Of a stretch of DNA of 6,615 bases, positions 1 to 5,554 are shown one piece after another. The notes beneath the pieces were generated by a model. That model saw nothing but the letters and a program-made list of their open reading frames with translations, was not told the DNA's origin and did no database searches. Numbering within the stretch: the stretch's first letter is position 1; each line of letters opens with the position of its first letter. Position numbers and translations under genes: made by a program. The DNA comes from Firmicutes bacterium UBA6648. Lineage in GTDB: Bacteria > Bacillota > Clostridia > Peptostreptococcales > Anaerovoracaceae. Where the stretch lies: NCBI GenBank assembly GCA_002455605.1, contig DKLE01000217.1, forward strand, positions 1-6,615. Reading direction: 5' to 3'.

Positions 1-10
1 AAGAAATTTT

Positions 11-42
11 AGGCAATGGGAAAATTCCCATTGCCTTTTTTT
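11..42 (+). terminator. Intrinsic terminator of an upstream gene
   Basis: A perfect 12-bp inverted repeat (11-22 with 25-36, two unpaired bases between, so in RNA a slightly larger loop) is followed by an unbroken T run to position 42. This is a classic rho-independent terminator reading rightwards. It must end a gene lying before the window, and it isolates the operon that begins at 144 from upstream transcription. Confidence 0.9.
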
Positions 43-132
43 GTGTCAGGATTTAGAATATATGAGGATAGAAACAAATATATAAAGAAAAAATGTTAAT
101 TATAGGCAATTTAGTATAAATTTAAGATGGGT

Positions 133-138
133 GGAAGG
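133..138 (+). promoter_or_regulatory. Ribosome binding site that selects a TTG start
   Basis: GGAAGG lies 5 nt before the TTG at 144. No in-frame ATG near the N-terminus would keep the Lys/Arg-rich segment and membrane anchor intact, so this site supports TTG as the start of the SGNH hydrolase gene. Confidence 0.65.
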
Positions 139-143
139 CGATT

Positions 144-1064
144 TTGATTAAAGTGGCAAATAAAAGAAGGTTTAAAATATTTATAATAGTCAGCGTGATA
201 GTGCTGATTGTTTTAATTTGGGGTATAATTTGGGTAAATATAGAAGCTAGTAAACATATAGTGAAGCAAGGGAATTTACCCACGGATAATAATGCAAATA
301 ATTCAATAGAACATCAAGAAACTAACAAGGAAGAGGATGTAGGGAATAAAGGGGAAAATGAGGAAAAACCGCAGGACCAAGGTGCCCAAGAGGAACAGAA
401 AAATCCAAGTACTGAGCCGGCGAATAATGGTGAAGATACTGGAAACACTGCTACGAAGCCTGTAGTGGTTCCGGAAGATTTACCGGAAGAGGAGATATTT
501 TCCGTATATAATAAAACCTTAATTATCGGAGATTCCAGAACAGAAGGTTTTAAATTGTATTCCGGGGTAAAAAATGCATCATACTTCTGTATGAAGGCGA
601 TGACTATTGATAAGATTGTACAAGGAAAGCAAGTCCGCATAGACGGTCAGACTGTTTCGGTTTATGATTTGCTGAATGCTGCGTCTTATGATAAAGTTAT
701 AGTATGTGTGGGTTTGAATGAACTTGGGTGGAATCATATAGAAACATTTTTAGACGATTATGGACAGTTGATCGACAGAATAAAAGAGAAGCAGCCGAAT
801 GCGACAATTTATATGCAAGCAGTGCTGCCGGTATCTAAATCAAAAAATGACAGTGATAAAGTACATAATAACGCACAAGTATACTGGTATAATGAAAACA
901 TTATAAAATTGGCTTCCGGTAAAGGGGTTGAATTTGTAAATCCGGCTGCTGCACTAGTAGATAATGACGGATATCTGGTGACAGAGGCAACAACGGACGG
1001 CGTACATTTGAATGCCCAGTATTGCAAAATTTGGGCGCAATATTTAGCAGAGCTGATAAAATAG
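144..1064 (+). CDS. Membrane-anchored SGNH/GDSL-type hydrolase
   Basis: Predicted 306-residue extracytoplasmic esterase or acyltransferase. A short basic N-terminus is followed by one membrane segment (about residues 11-31). Residues about 42-118 form a low-complexity linker rich in Glu, Asn, Gln and Pro, and a C-terminal SGNH domain spans about 121-306. Recognisable motifs are block I GDSR (Ser131 as nucleophile), block III GLNE (190-193, Asn192 retained, Glu where Asp is usual) and block V DGVHL (Asp285 and His288). I do not see the usual block II glycine motif clearly. The linker would hold the domain away from the membrane, within the cell wall. It is the first gene of a four-gene operon with an MBOAT acyltransferase, so acetyl transfer to, or removal from, a surface glycan is the likely job; this is inferred from context. 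The start is TTG, supported by GGAAGG 5 nt upstream. The fold assignment is firm; the substrate is unknown. Confidence 0.88.
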   Translation: MIKVANKRRFKIFIIVSVIVLIVLIWGIIWVNIEASKHIVKQGNLPTDNNANNSIEHQETNKEEDVGNKGENEEKPQDQGAQEEQKNPSTEPANNGEDTGNTATKPVVVPEDLPEEEIFSVYNKTLIIGDSRTEGFKLYSGVKNASYFCMKAMTIDKIVQGKQVRIDGQTVSVYDLLNAASYDKVIVCVGLNELGWNHIETFLDDYGQLIDRIKEKQPNATIYMQAVLPVSKSKNDSDKVHNNAQVYWYNENIIKLASGKGVEFVNPAAALVDNDGYLVTEATTDGVHLNAQYCKIWAQYLAELIK

Positions 1065-1073
1065 CTGAGATTT

Positions 1074-1080
1074 GGGGGAG
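1074..1080 (+). promoter_or_regulatory. Ribosome binding site that fixes the DUF4358 start
   Basis: GGGGGAG lies 7 nt before the ATG at 1088. The longer in-frame reading from ATG 1022 would overlap the preceding gene by 43 nt and bury the signal peptide behind 22 residues, so the start at 1088 is preferred. Confidence 0.8.
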
Positions 1081-1087
1081 ACAGAAA

Positions 1088-1591
1088 ATGAGAAACTTAA
1101 AAATATGCGTGATGGCTTTAATAATAATTTGTTTTGCACTCACAGGGTGCAATGAAAATAAATCCACAGAAACTGTAGAAAATCAACAAATTTTGTCGCA
1201 AGCAGATGTGAAAGCACTGGGAGAGTACATAGTTGACAATACAGAATTTGAAGATTATATCAGTCAGGTGGATAATGAGATTTTTTTCAGTTTATTTAAT
1301 CTGGATGAAGACGTGATAGAGGATGCCGTTTTTTATTCCAGCACGGGGGCTACAGCAGAAGAAGTGGCCGTCATAAAAGCTAAAGACGGTAATGGGGAAG
1401 CTGTGATGAAGGCTTGTGAGGGAAGAATACAGGCGCAGAAAGACGGATTTGAGAATTATGTTCCGGATGAACTGGATAAATTGTCGAAACCGGTTATTTT
1501 CAATGCGGATAATGTCACTATTTATGTAGTGTGTGATGATAGTGAGGCAGCTGAAAAATTGATTGCAAACTATGATAATAAGGAGATTTAG
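1088..1591 (+). CDS. DUF4358-family lipoprotein
   Basis: A 167-residue predicted lipoprotein. The N-terminus has a Lys/Arg start, a hydrophobic core (about 6-18) and the lipobox LTGC, with Cys21 as the lipidated residue, so the mature protein is tethered to the outer face of the membrane. The mature part is a small acidic domain that I recognise as DUF4358 from the stretch FYSSTGATAEEVAVIKAKD (82-100) followed by the conserved FENYVPDE segment (121-128). I see no catalytic motif. The family is of unknown function. From memory, it often sits beside MBOAT and DHHW genes in Clostridia, as here: it starts 23 nt after the SGNH gene and ends 11 nt before the MBOAT gene. An accessory or scaffolding role in the O-acylation complex, loosely like AlgF in alginate acetylation, is an inference from position only. 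An in-frame ATG at 1022 is rejected because it has no good ribosome site and hides the signal peptide. Confidence 0.82.
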   Translation: MRNLKICVMALIIICFALTGCNENKSTETVENQQILSQADVKALGEYIVDNTEFEDYISQVDNEIFFSLFNLDEDVIEDAVFYSSTGATAEEVAVIKAKDGNGEAVMKACEGRIQAQKDGFENYVPDELDKLSKPVIFNADNVTIYVVCDDSEAAEKLIANYDNKEI

Positions 1592-1602
1592 GTGTAGATT
1601 AA

Positions 1603-3054
1603 ATGGTTTTTAGTAGTATTTCATTTTTAATATATTTTTTACCAATTGTGATTGCCTTATATTACTTGGCTCCGGCAGGCTTGAAAAACTTAGTTTTGCT
1701 TGTTACGAGCCTATTTTTTTACGCCTGGGGTGAGCCGATATACGTTTTTTTAATGATTTTTTCCATTGTATTTAATTATTCCTTTGGAGTTTTGCTGGAT
1801 AAAATCATCAGAAAAGGCCAAAGAAACACCCAGGGAAGGTGGGCTTTAATATTTAATATCCTTATAAATCTAGGAATTCTTGGGTTTTTTAAATATGCAG
1901 ATTTCTTAGTTGAAAACATTAATTGGTTATTTGGATTAAAAATAGCTGCGGTTGAATTACCGCTTCCTATAGGAATCTCTTTTTATACTTTTCAGGCCAT
2001 GTCTTATATTATTGATTTGTATAAAGGAAAAGTAAAGGTACAGAGCAATTTAATTGCTTTTGGAACTTACGTAGCTTTATTTCCGCAGCTGATAGCGGGA
2101 CCTATCGTGCGTTTTGAGTCCATTGAAGAGCAGTTGATGAACAGACAGGTGGATATGGCTACATTCGCTTCAGGGGTTAAGCGGTTTATCATAGGGATGG
2201 GTAAAAAAGTACTGATTGCGAATAATATAGGCTTGCTCTGGGAAAGTGTAGCAAAATTAAGTCCGGACCAATTGCCGGCAGGAACTGCATGGCTTGGTGC
2301 TGTGGCTTTTACCTTACAGATCTATTTTGATTTTTCAGGATACTCGGACATGGCTATTGGATTAGGAAAAATGTTTGGATTTCATTTCCTGGAAAATTTT
2401 AATTACCCGTATGTTTCTAAATCCATAACTGAATTCTGGCGCAGATGGCATATTTCTTTAAGCAGCTGGTTTAGAGAGTATGTCTATATTCCCTTGGGAG
2501 GCAATCGTCATGGTATGACACGTCAGATCCTGAATATTTTTATTGTATGGGCGCTGACAGGACTATGGCATGGAGCCAGCTGGAATTTTGTTATTTGGGG
2601 AGTATATTTTGGTATCATCCTCACAATGGAAAAGCTCGTGTTGGGCAGGGTTTTGGAGGGACTCCAAAGCCGGTTTGACAGATGGGGAACCGCTATATGC
2701 GGTGTGTATACGATGGTCCTTGTTGTTATCAGCTGGGTCATATTTGCAATAGACGATATAAGCTCCATTAAGGCTTATATAGCAAGCTTAATGGGCATTC
2801 ATTCTTCATCAGGAATTGCAAACGAGTATACTTGGTACTTACTGAGCAGCAATCTGACAATACTGATTATTGGCATCATTGGGGCTACCCAACTGCCGGT
2901 GAGATTATGGAGATGTATCTATTCAAAGGTCTTAAAGGACAGGCCGATAGTATGTATGATGATAGAAAATATAGGGCTGCTGATATTATTTATAATAAGC
3001 TTTGCCTATATAGTGGCATCTAGCTATAATCCATTTTTATATTTTAGGTTTTAA
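1603..3054 (+). CDS. MBOAT-family O-acyltransferase (AlgI/PatA type)
   Basis: A 483-residue polytopic membrane protein, full length for the AlgI/DltB/PatA group of membrane-bound O-acyltransferases. It opens with the typical FSSISFLIYFLPIV segment and FFYAWGEP (38-45). Family motifs follow in order: PIGISFYTFQAMSYIID (122-138), AGPIVRF (165-171), YFDFSGYSDMAIG (241-253), FWRRWHISLSSWFREY (278-293) with IPLGGNR (296-302), and LTGLWHGASWNFVIWG (318-333). His323 in the WHGASW motif is the expected catalytic histidine, and His283 is the second conserved one. The C-terminus ends in the usual NPFLYFRF. Such proteins pass acyl groups, usually acetyl, from a cytoplasmic donor to an extracytoplasmic partner that modifies a polysaccharide. 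The flanking SGNH and DHHW genes fit that partner role. The weak ribosome site AGGTG lies 8 nt upstream; a better AGGAG at 1581-1585 is rather far (17 nt), so translation may depend partly on coupling with the gene before. Confidence 0.95.
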   Translation: MVFSSISFLIYFLPIVIALYYLAPAGLKNLVLLVTSLFFYAWGEPIYVFLMIFSIVFNYSFGVLLDKIIRKGQRNTQGRWALIFNILINLGILGFFKYADFLVENINWLFGLKIAAVELPLPIGISFYTFQAMSYIIDLYKGKVKVQSNLIAFGTYVALFPQLIAGPIVRFESIEEQLMNRQVDMATFASGVKRFIIGMGKKVLIANNIGLLWESVAKLSPDQLPAGTAWLGAVAFTLQIYFDFSGYSDMAIGLGKMFGFHFLENFNYPYVSKSITEFWRRWHISLSSWFREYVYIPLGGNRHGMTRQILNIFIVWALTGLWHGASWNFVIWGVYFGIILTMEKLVLGRVLEGLQSRFDRWGTAICGVYTMVLVVISWVIFAIDDISSIKAYIASLMGIHSSSGIANEYTWYLLSSNLTILIIGIIGATQLPVRLWRCIYSKVLKDRPIVCMMIENIGLLILFIISFAYIVASSYNPFLYFRF

Positions 3055-3066
3055 CGAGGAGGTATT

Positions 3067-4209
3067 ATGAGCAATAAAAGAGCAACAATTACCAGTGCTG
3101 GCTTTGTAATACTTTTAGCCTGCCTTTTAGTTCTCTGTATTCTTACACCGGATAAAAAGTTCTCGGATAATGAAAACAGAAATCTGCAGCAAATGCCTGT
3201 CTTAAAAACTGCCAATATAGTCAGCGGCACTTATATGAAGAATTTTGAGGCATACGCATCGGACAGCATAATTGCCAGAGACGGATGGGTGAAAATAAAG
3301 AACCTGGCTGATTTTATTTCAGGGAAAAAGGATAATGGAACTGCTTATTTTGGTCAAGACGGTTATTTGTTTCCAGTGGATAACATTGATAAAAATCAGT
3401 TTGAGAAAAATTTAATTTATACAAAGAATTTCCTCAATAAAGCAAAGGAACAAAATGAAGAAATAAATATTTCTCTCTTAATCGTCCCTACGTCATCAGA
3501 AATTTTAAGGGAAAAAATGCCGAAGTATGCATCTGGCCTGGAACAATATAAGCTGTTAGAAAAAGCGGAGTCCTATTTTAACAGCAGCCTGATCAATCCG
3601 GAAGAAGAATTGTTAAAACATAAGGATGAATATATCTATTACCGGACGGATCATCATTGGACTACATTAGGGGCCTATTATACTTATAGGCTTTGGGCAC
3701 AAAAAAATGAAATAGAGCCGTTGAGTGCAGATGTGTTTAAAATTGAGGCAGTGAGCGATCAATTTTATGGAACTACATACTCAAAAGCAGCGGGAATCAA
3801 GGTGATGCCTGATAGTATTGAAAAATTCTCCTATCCTTCCATGGATAATGTGGGAATGAGTATTGAAAGTTTAAAAGAGACAAAAAAACTGCCCAGTCTT
3901 TATGATAAAAACTATCTTAAAAGCAAGGATAAATATTCTTATTTTTTAAGCGGAAATAATCCGTTGACGGTTATAGAAGGAACGGCAGAAAACGGGCGAA
4001 ATATCCTGGTAGTAAAAGATTCCTATGCAAACTGTTTTGTTCCTTTTATCACCCAGCACTTCCAGCGGATATACGTGGTGGATTTACGGTATTACAAGGA
4101 AAGCCTGCTGAATTTAGCAAAAGAAAAAGATATGACAGACATTCTGTTTCTGTACAACGTGATCCAGTTCTCCAATGACAGGAATCTGGTATATTTGCTG
4201 AAAGAATAA
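3067..4209 (+). CDS. DHHW-family extracytoplasmic protein, AlgJ/AlgX-like
   Basis: A 380-residue predicted exported or membrane-anchored protein with one N-terminal hydrophobic segment (about 9-27), which could be an uncleaved anchor. The family signature is RTDHHWTTLGAYY (193-205), and DNENRNLQQMP (34-44) matches the conserved opening of these proteins. Later, VVKDSYANCF (315-324) resembles the GxSF-type serine motif of AlgJ and AlgX. By analogy with AlgX, which has an Asp-x-His before its Ser in a circularly permuted SGNH fold, Asp195, His197 and Ser319 would be the catalytic triad. This is inferred; the family has no firm published role that I know of. It is the last gene of the operon, 12 nt after the MBOAT gene, with the strong site GAGGAGG 4 nt before its ATG. 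The likely role is acetyl transfer from the MBOAT to a cell-surface glycan. Confidence 0.9.
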   Translation: MSNKRATITSAGFVILLACLLVLCILTPDKKFSDNENRNLQQMPVLKTANIVSGTYMKNFEAYASDSIIARDGWVKIKNLADFISGKKDNGTAYFGQDGYLFPVDNIDKNQFEKNLIYTKNFLNKAKEQNEEINISLLIVPTSSEILREKMPKYASGLEQYKLLEKAESYFNSSLINPEEELLKHKDEYIYYRTDHHWTTLGAYYTYRLWAQKNEIEPLSADVFKIEAVSDQFYGTTYSKAAGIKVMPDSIEKFSYPSMDNVGMSIESLKETKKLPSLYDKNYLKSKDKYSYFLSGNNPLTVIEGTAENGRNILVVKDSYANCFVPFITQHFQRIYVVDLRYYKESLLNLAKEKDMTDILFLYNVIQFSNDRNLVYLLKE

Positions 4210-4243
4210 AAGTCATCAAGTGAAAAACTTTACAATTAACCTA

Positions 4244-4272
4244 TTGACTGGAAAATAGACAAGTAATAAAAT
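4244..4272 (+). promoter_or_regulatory. Sigma-A-type promoter for the thioesterase gene
   Basis: TTGACT (4244-4249) and TAAAAT (4267-4272) are separated by exactly 17 bp and match the vegetative consensus at five of six positions each. Transcription would start near 4279, giving a leader of about 65 nt before the ATG at 4344. It lies just after the end of the four-gene operon. Confidence 0.75.
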
Positions 4273-4290
4273 GTAAATGTGCTATTAAAT

Positions 4291-4316
4291 CTGCGGACTT
4301 GAAGTTCGCAGTTTTT
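4291..4316 (+). terminator. Terminator-like hairpin between DHHW and thioesterase genes
   Basis: A 9-bp stem (4291-4299 with 4303-4311, including one G-U pair) with a 3-nt loop is followed by five T. It is the only good terminator candidate after the DHHW gene, 81 nt past its stop codon. It also falls inside the leader of the transcript that the promoter at 4244-4272 would make, so it may act as an attenuator as well as an operon terminator. There is no A-tract on the left, so it reads rightwards only. Confidence 0.7.
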
Positions 4317-4343
4317 ATATTGAAGGGATGAATAGGTGGCTAT

Positions 4344-4844
4344 ATGAAATATAAAGTAGTAAAAAAACAGAACAACAGTGCAAGATGTGTGGTTTGCGGA
4401 ACCAAAAATAGATTCAGCTTGAATACCAGATTTTATGAAATTGAAAATGGGAGGCTCACCTGCACATTTCGAACGGAAGACTGGCATCAAAGCTATCCGG
4501 GAAGAACTCATGGGGGGCTTTCAGCTGCTGTTTTAGATGAGTTGATTGGCAGAACCGTATGCATAGAAGAGCCCGATTGCTGGGGGGTAACAGTAGAACT
4601 CAGTTTAAAGTATAAAAAGCCAGTGCCCACAGAAGCTGATTTAAAAGGTGTGGCCTATATGACAAGAAATACCCGAAAAATCTTTGAAGGCACAGGGCAG
4701 ATTTTACTTCCCGATGGGAGTATAGCAGTGGAGGCAACAGGTAAATATATGAAAATGCCTATTAGCCAGATTGCAGAGGGGAATTTCGCAGATTCTGAAT
4801 GGTATCTGCTGGACGAAGAGGATCCTTCTGAAATAGATATATAG
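4344..4844 (+). CDS. PaaI-type hotdog-fold thioesterase
   Basis: A 166-residue soluble cytoplasmic protein of the hotdog superfamily, probably hydrolysing an acyl-CoA or similar thioester. The N-terminal CVVCGTKN (15-22) is typical of one PaaI-like branch, where the two cysteines and the asparagine are often conserved. The central HQSYPGRTHGGLSAAVLDE (48-66) is the hotdog helix motif, with His56-Gly57-Gly58 and Asp65/Glu66 at the expected active-site positions. The strands after it (about 82-136) complete the fold. The last 20 or so residues are acidic and add to the usual 130-145 length. The ribosome site AGGTGG lies 4 nt before the ATG. The gene has its own promoter and terminator and appears monocistronic. 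A link to the acylation operon upstream is possible only by proximity. The natural substrate cannot be told from the sequence. Confidence 0.85.
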   Translation: MKYKVVKKQNNSARCVVCGTKNRFSLNTRFYEIENGRLTCTFRTEDWHQSYPGRTHGGLSAAVLDELIGRTVCIEEPDCWGVTVELSLKYKKPVPTEADLKGVAYMTRNTRKIFEGTGQILLPDGSIAVEATGKYMKMPISQIAEGNFADSEWYLLDEEDPSEIDI

Positions 4845-4853
4845 ATAGCAGAT

Positions 4854-4883
4854 AAAAACTCCGAAAATTTTCGGAGTTTTTTT
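4854..4883. terminator. Symmetric, possibly bidirectional terminator
   Basis: An 8-bp stem centred on 4867/4868 (4858-4865 with 4870-4877) with an AATT loop has an A run to its left (4854-4858) and a T run to its right (4877-4883). It begins 10 nt past the thioesterase stop codon and ends that transcript. The symmetric tracts would also stop leftward transcription. It separates the thioesterase gene from the sigma/anti-sigma pair. Confidence 0.9.
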
Positions 4884-4952
4884 AAAAGGTGATAGAAAAC
4901 CATAGTAACAACACGAATTATTATATGTAAGAGCTTTTACAGAATAAAAATC

Positions 4953-4973
4953 TTAAACAAATGGTTTTGTTAA
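4953..4973 (+). other. Imperfect inverted repeat in the sigma gene leader
   Basis: TTAAACAAA (4953-4961) pairs with TTTGTTAA (4966-4973) with one bulged A and a TGGT loop. It lies 4 nt before the ribosome site of the sigma factor gene. It is AT-rich and weak, with no T-tract after it, so it is not a terminator. An operator or a translation-modulating hairpin is possible but unproven. I could not identify a convincing promoter in 4884-4952. Confidence 0.3.
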
Positions 4974-4977
4974 AGGG

Positions 4978-4984
4978 AAAGGAG
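4978..4984 (+). promoter_or_regulatory. Ribosome binding site that selects TTG 4994
   Basis: AAAGGAGG-type site (core AAGGAGG) 9 nt before the TTG at 4994. The in-frame ATG at 4961 has no ribosome site before it, and the 11 codons it would add include this purine-rich sequence, so TTG is the more likely start of the sigma gene. Confidence 0.8.
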
Positions 4985-4993
4985 GACTGCAAT

Positions 4994-5554
4994 TTGAAAA
5001 TTACAGAAGAGAATTTTATAGTCCAAATCCAGCAAAAAAATGAAGATGCATTGGGGTTTGTTATCCAACAATATGGCTGGATTATTAAAACGGTTGCCAA
5101 AAAACATTTACAGCAACAGCCTGAGCTGATAGATGAATGTATCAACGATGTGTTACTGGCTGTGTGGCAACATATAGCTTCCTTTGATCGGAGTAAAAGT
5201 AGTTTTGAAAATTGGCTGGCAGGGGTAAGCCGATATAAAGCCATTGACTGCAAACGCAAATATCTGAAAAGAATCAAAGAGGAACCGTTAAACACGGCAG
5301 AAGAAACAGCAGATGCAACAAACAGCCTTAGGCGGTTGGAAGAAGAAATCAATGAAGAAATGAGAGAAATGCTTGCTTGTCTGAATAAACAGGATAGGGG
5401 GATATTTGAGCGGATGTTTTGGAAAGGTGAGTCGGTGAAGGAAATATCCGCATCAATGGGAATGAAAGAAACCGCCGTTTATAATCATGTATCAAGAGGG
5501 AAGAAGAAACTGAGGAAATATCTAACAGAAATCGGAAGGGGGAGCAGCTTATGA
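4994..5554 (+). CDS. ECF-like sigma-70 family RNA polymerase sigma factor
   Basis: A 186-residue two-domain sigma factor, a normal length for the extracytoplasmic-function group. Region 2 covers about 18-90: DECINDVLLAVWQHIASFD (47-65) is the core-binding and -10 helix region, and FENWLAGVSRYKAIDCKRK (71-89) is the region 2.3-2.4 segment. A charged linker (about 91-118) leads to region 4 (about 121-178), where VKEISASMGMKETAVYNHVSRGKKKL (148-173, helix-turn-helix) would read the -35 element. Regions 1.1 and 3 are absent. The TTG start at 4994 is preferred to ATG 4961 because a strong ribosome site lies 9 nt before it. The stop codon overlaps the start of the next gene as ATGA, so sigma factor and DUF4179 partner are translationally coupled. 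ECF factors commonly activate their own operon, but I found no clear ECF promoter in the leader. Targets are unknown. Confidence 0.92.
   Translation: MKITEENFIVQIQQKNEDALGFVIQQYGWIIKTVAKKHLQQQPELIDECINDVLLAVWQHIASFDRSKSSFENWLAGVSRYKAIDCKRKYLKRIKEEPLNTAEETADATNSLRRLEEEINEEMREMLACLNKQDRGIFERMFWKGESVKEISASMGMKETAVYNHVSRGKKKLRKYLTEIGRGSSL

Noticed and set aside
31..59. Possible promoter TTGCCT (31-36), 17 bp, TAGAAT (54-59) for the four-gene operon
   Set aside because: The spacing is right, but the -35 lies within the right arm of the upstream terminator and matches only four of six bases. A TATAAA at 115-120 is an alternative -10 with no -35 at the correct distance. Neither is strong enough to call, so the operon promoter stays unassigned.
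314..640. Antisense reading frame of 108 codons opposite the SGNH gene
   Set aside because: Its Ser/Phe/Pro-rich product is the mirror of the Glu/Asn-rich linker on the + strand and shows no family features.
1022..1087. Longer N-terminus for the DUF4358 gene from ATG 1022
   Set aside because: It overlaps the SGNH gene, lacks a ribosome site and would place 22 residues before a clear lipoprotein signal peptide.
2570..3023. Two + strand out-of-frame readings (2570-2752 and 2832-3023) inside the MBOAT gene
   Set aside because: The MBOAT frame is intact with all family motifs, so these are overlaps in the wrong frame and not evidence of a frameshift or nested genes.
4328..4354. Tiny upstream reading frame of eight codons overlapping the thioesterase start
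   Set aside because: The purine-rich GAAGGG directly abuts its ATG with no spacing, so initiation is unlikely, and the codons show no regulatory pattern such as repeated amino acids.
67..4898. Shared 8-mer GATAGAAA upstream of the operon (67-74) and upstream of the sigma gene (4891-4898), followed by AAC-like bases as in ECF -35 elements
   Set aside because: No matching -10 motif appears at a common distance in the two leaders, and an 8-mer shared by two AT-rich stretches of about 100 nt is weak evidence of a common regulator.
4921..5352. Antisense reading frame of 143 codons opposite the sigma factor gene
   Set aside because: It is the complement of a well-supported coding sequence, has Ser/Leu/Phe-rich composition typical of antisense frames, no recognisable domain and no ribosome site evidence.
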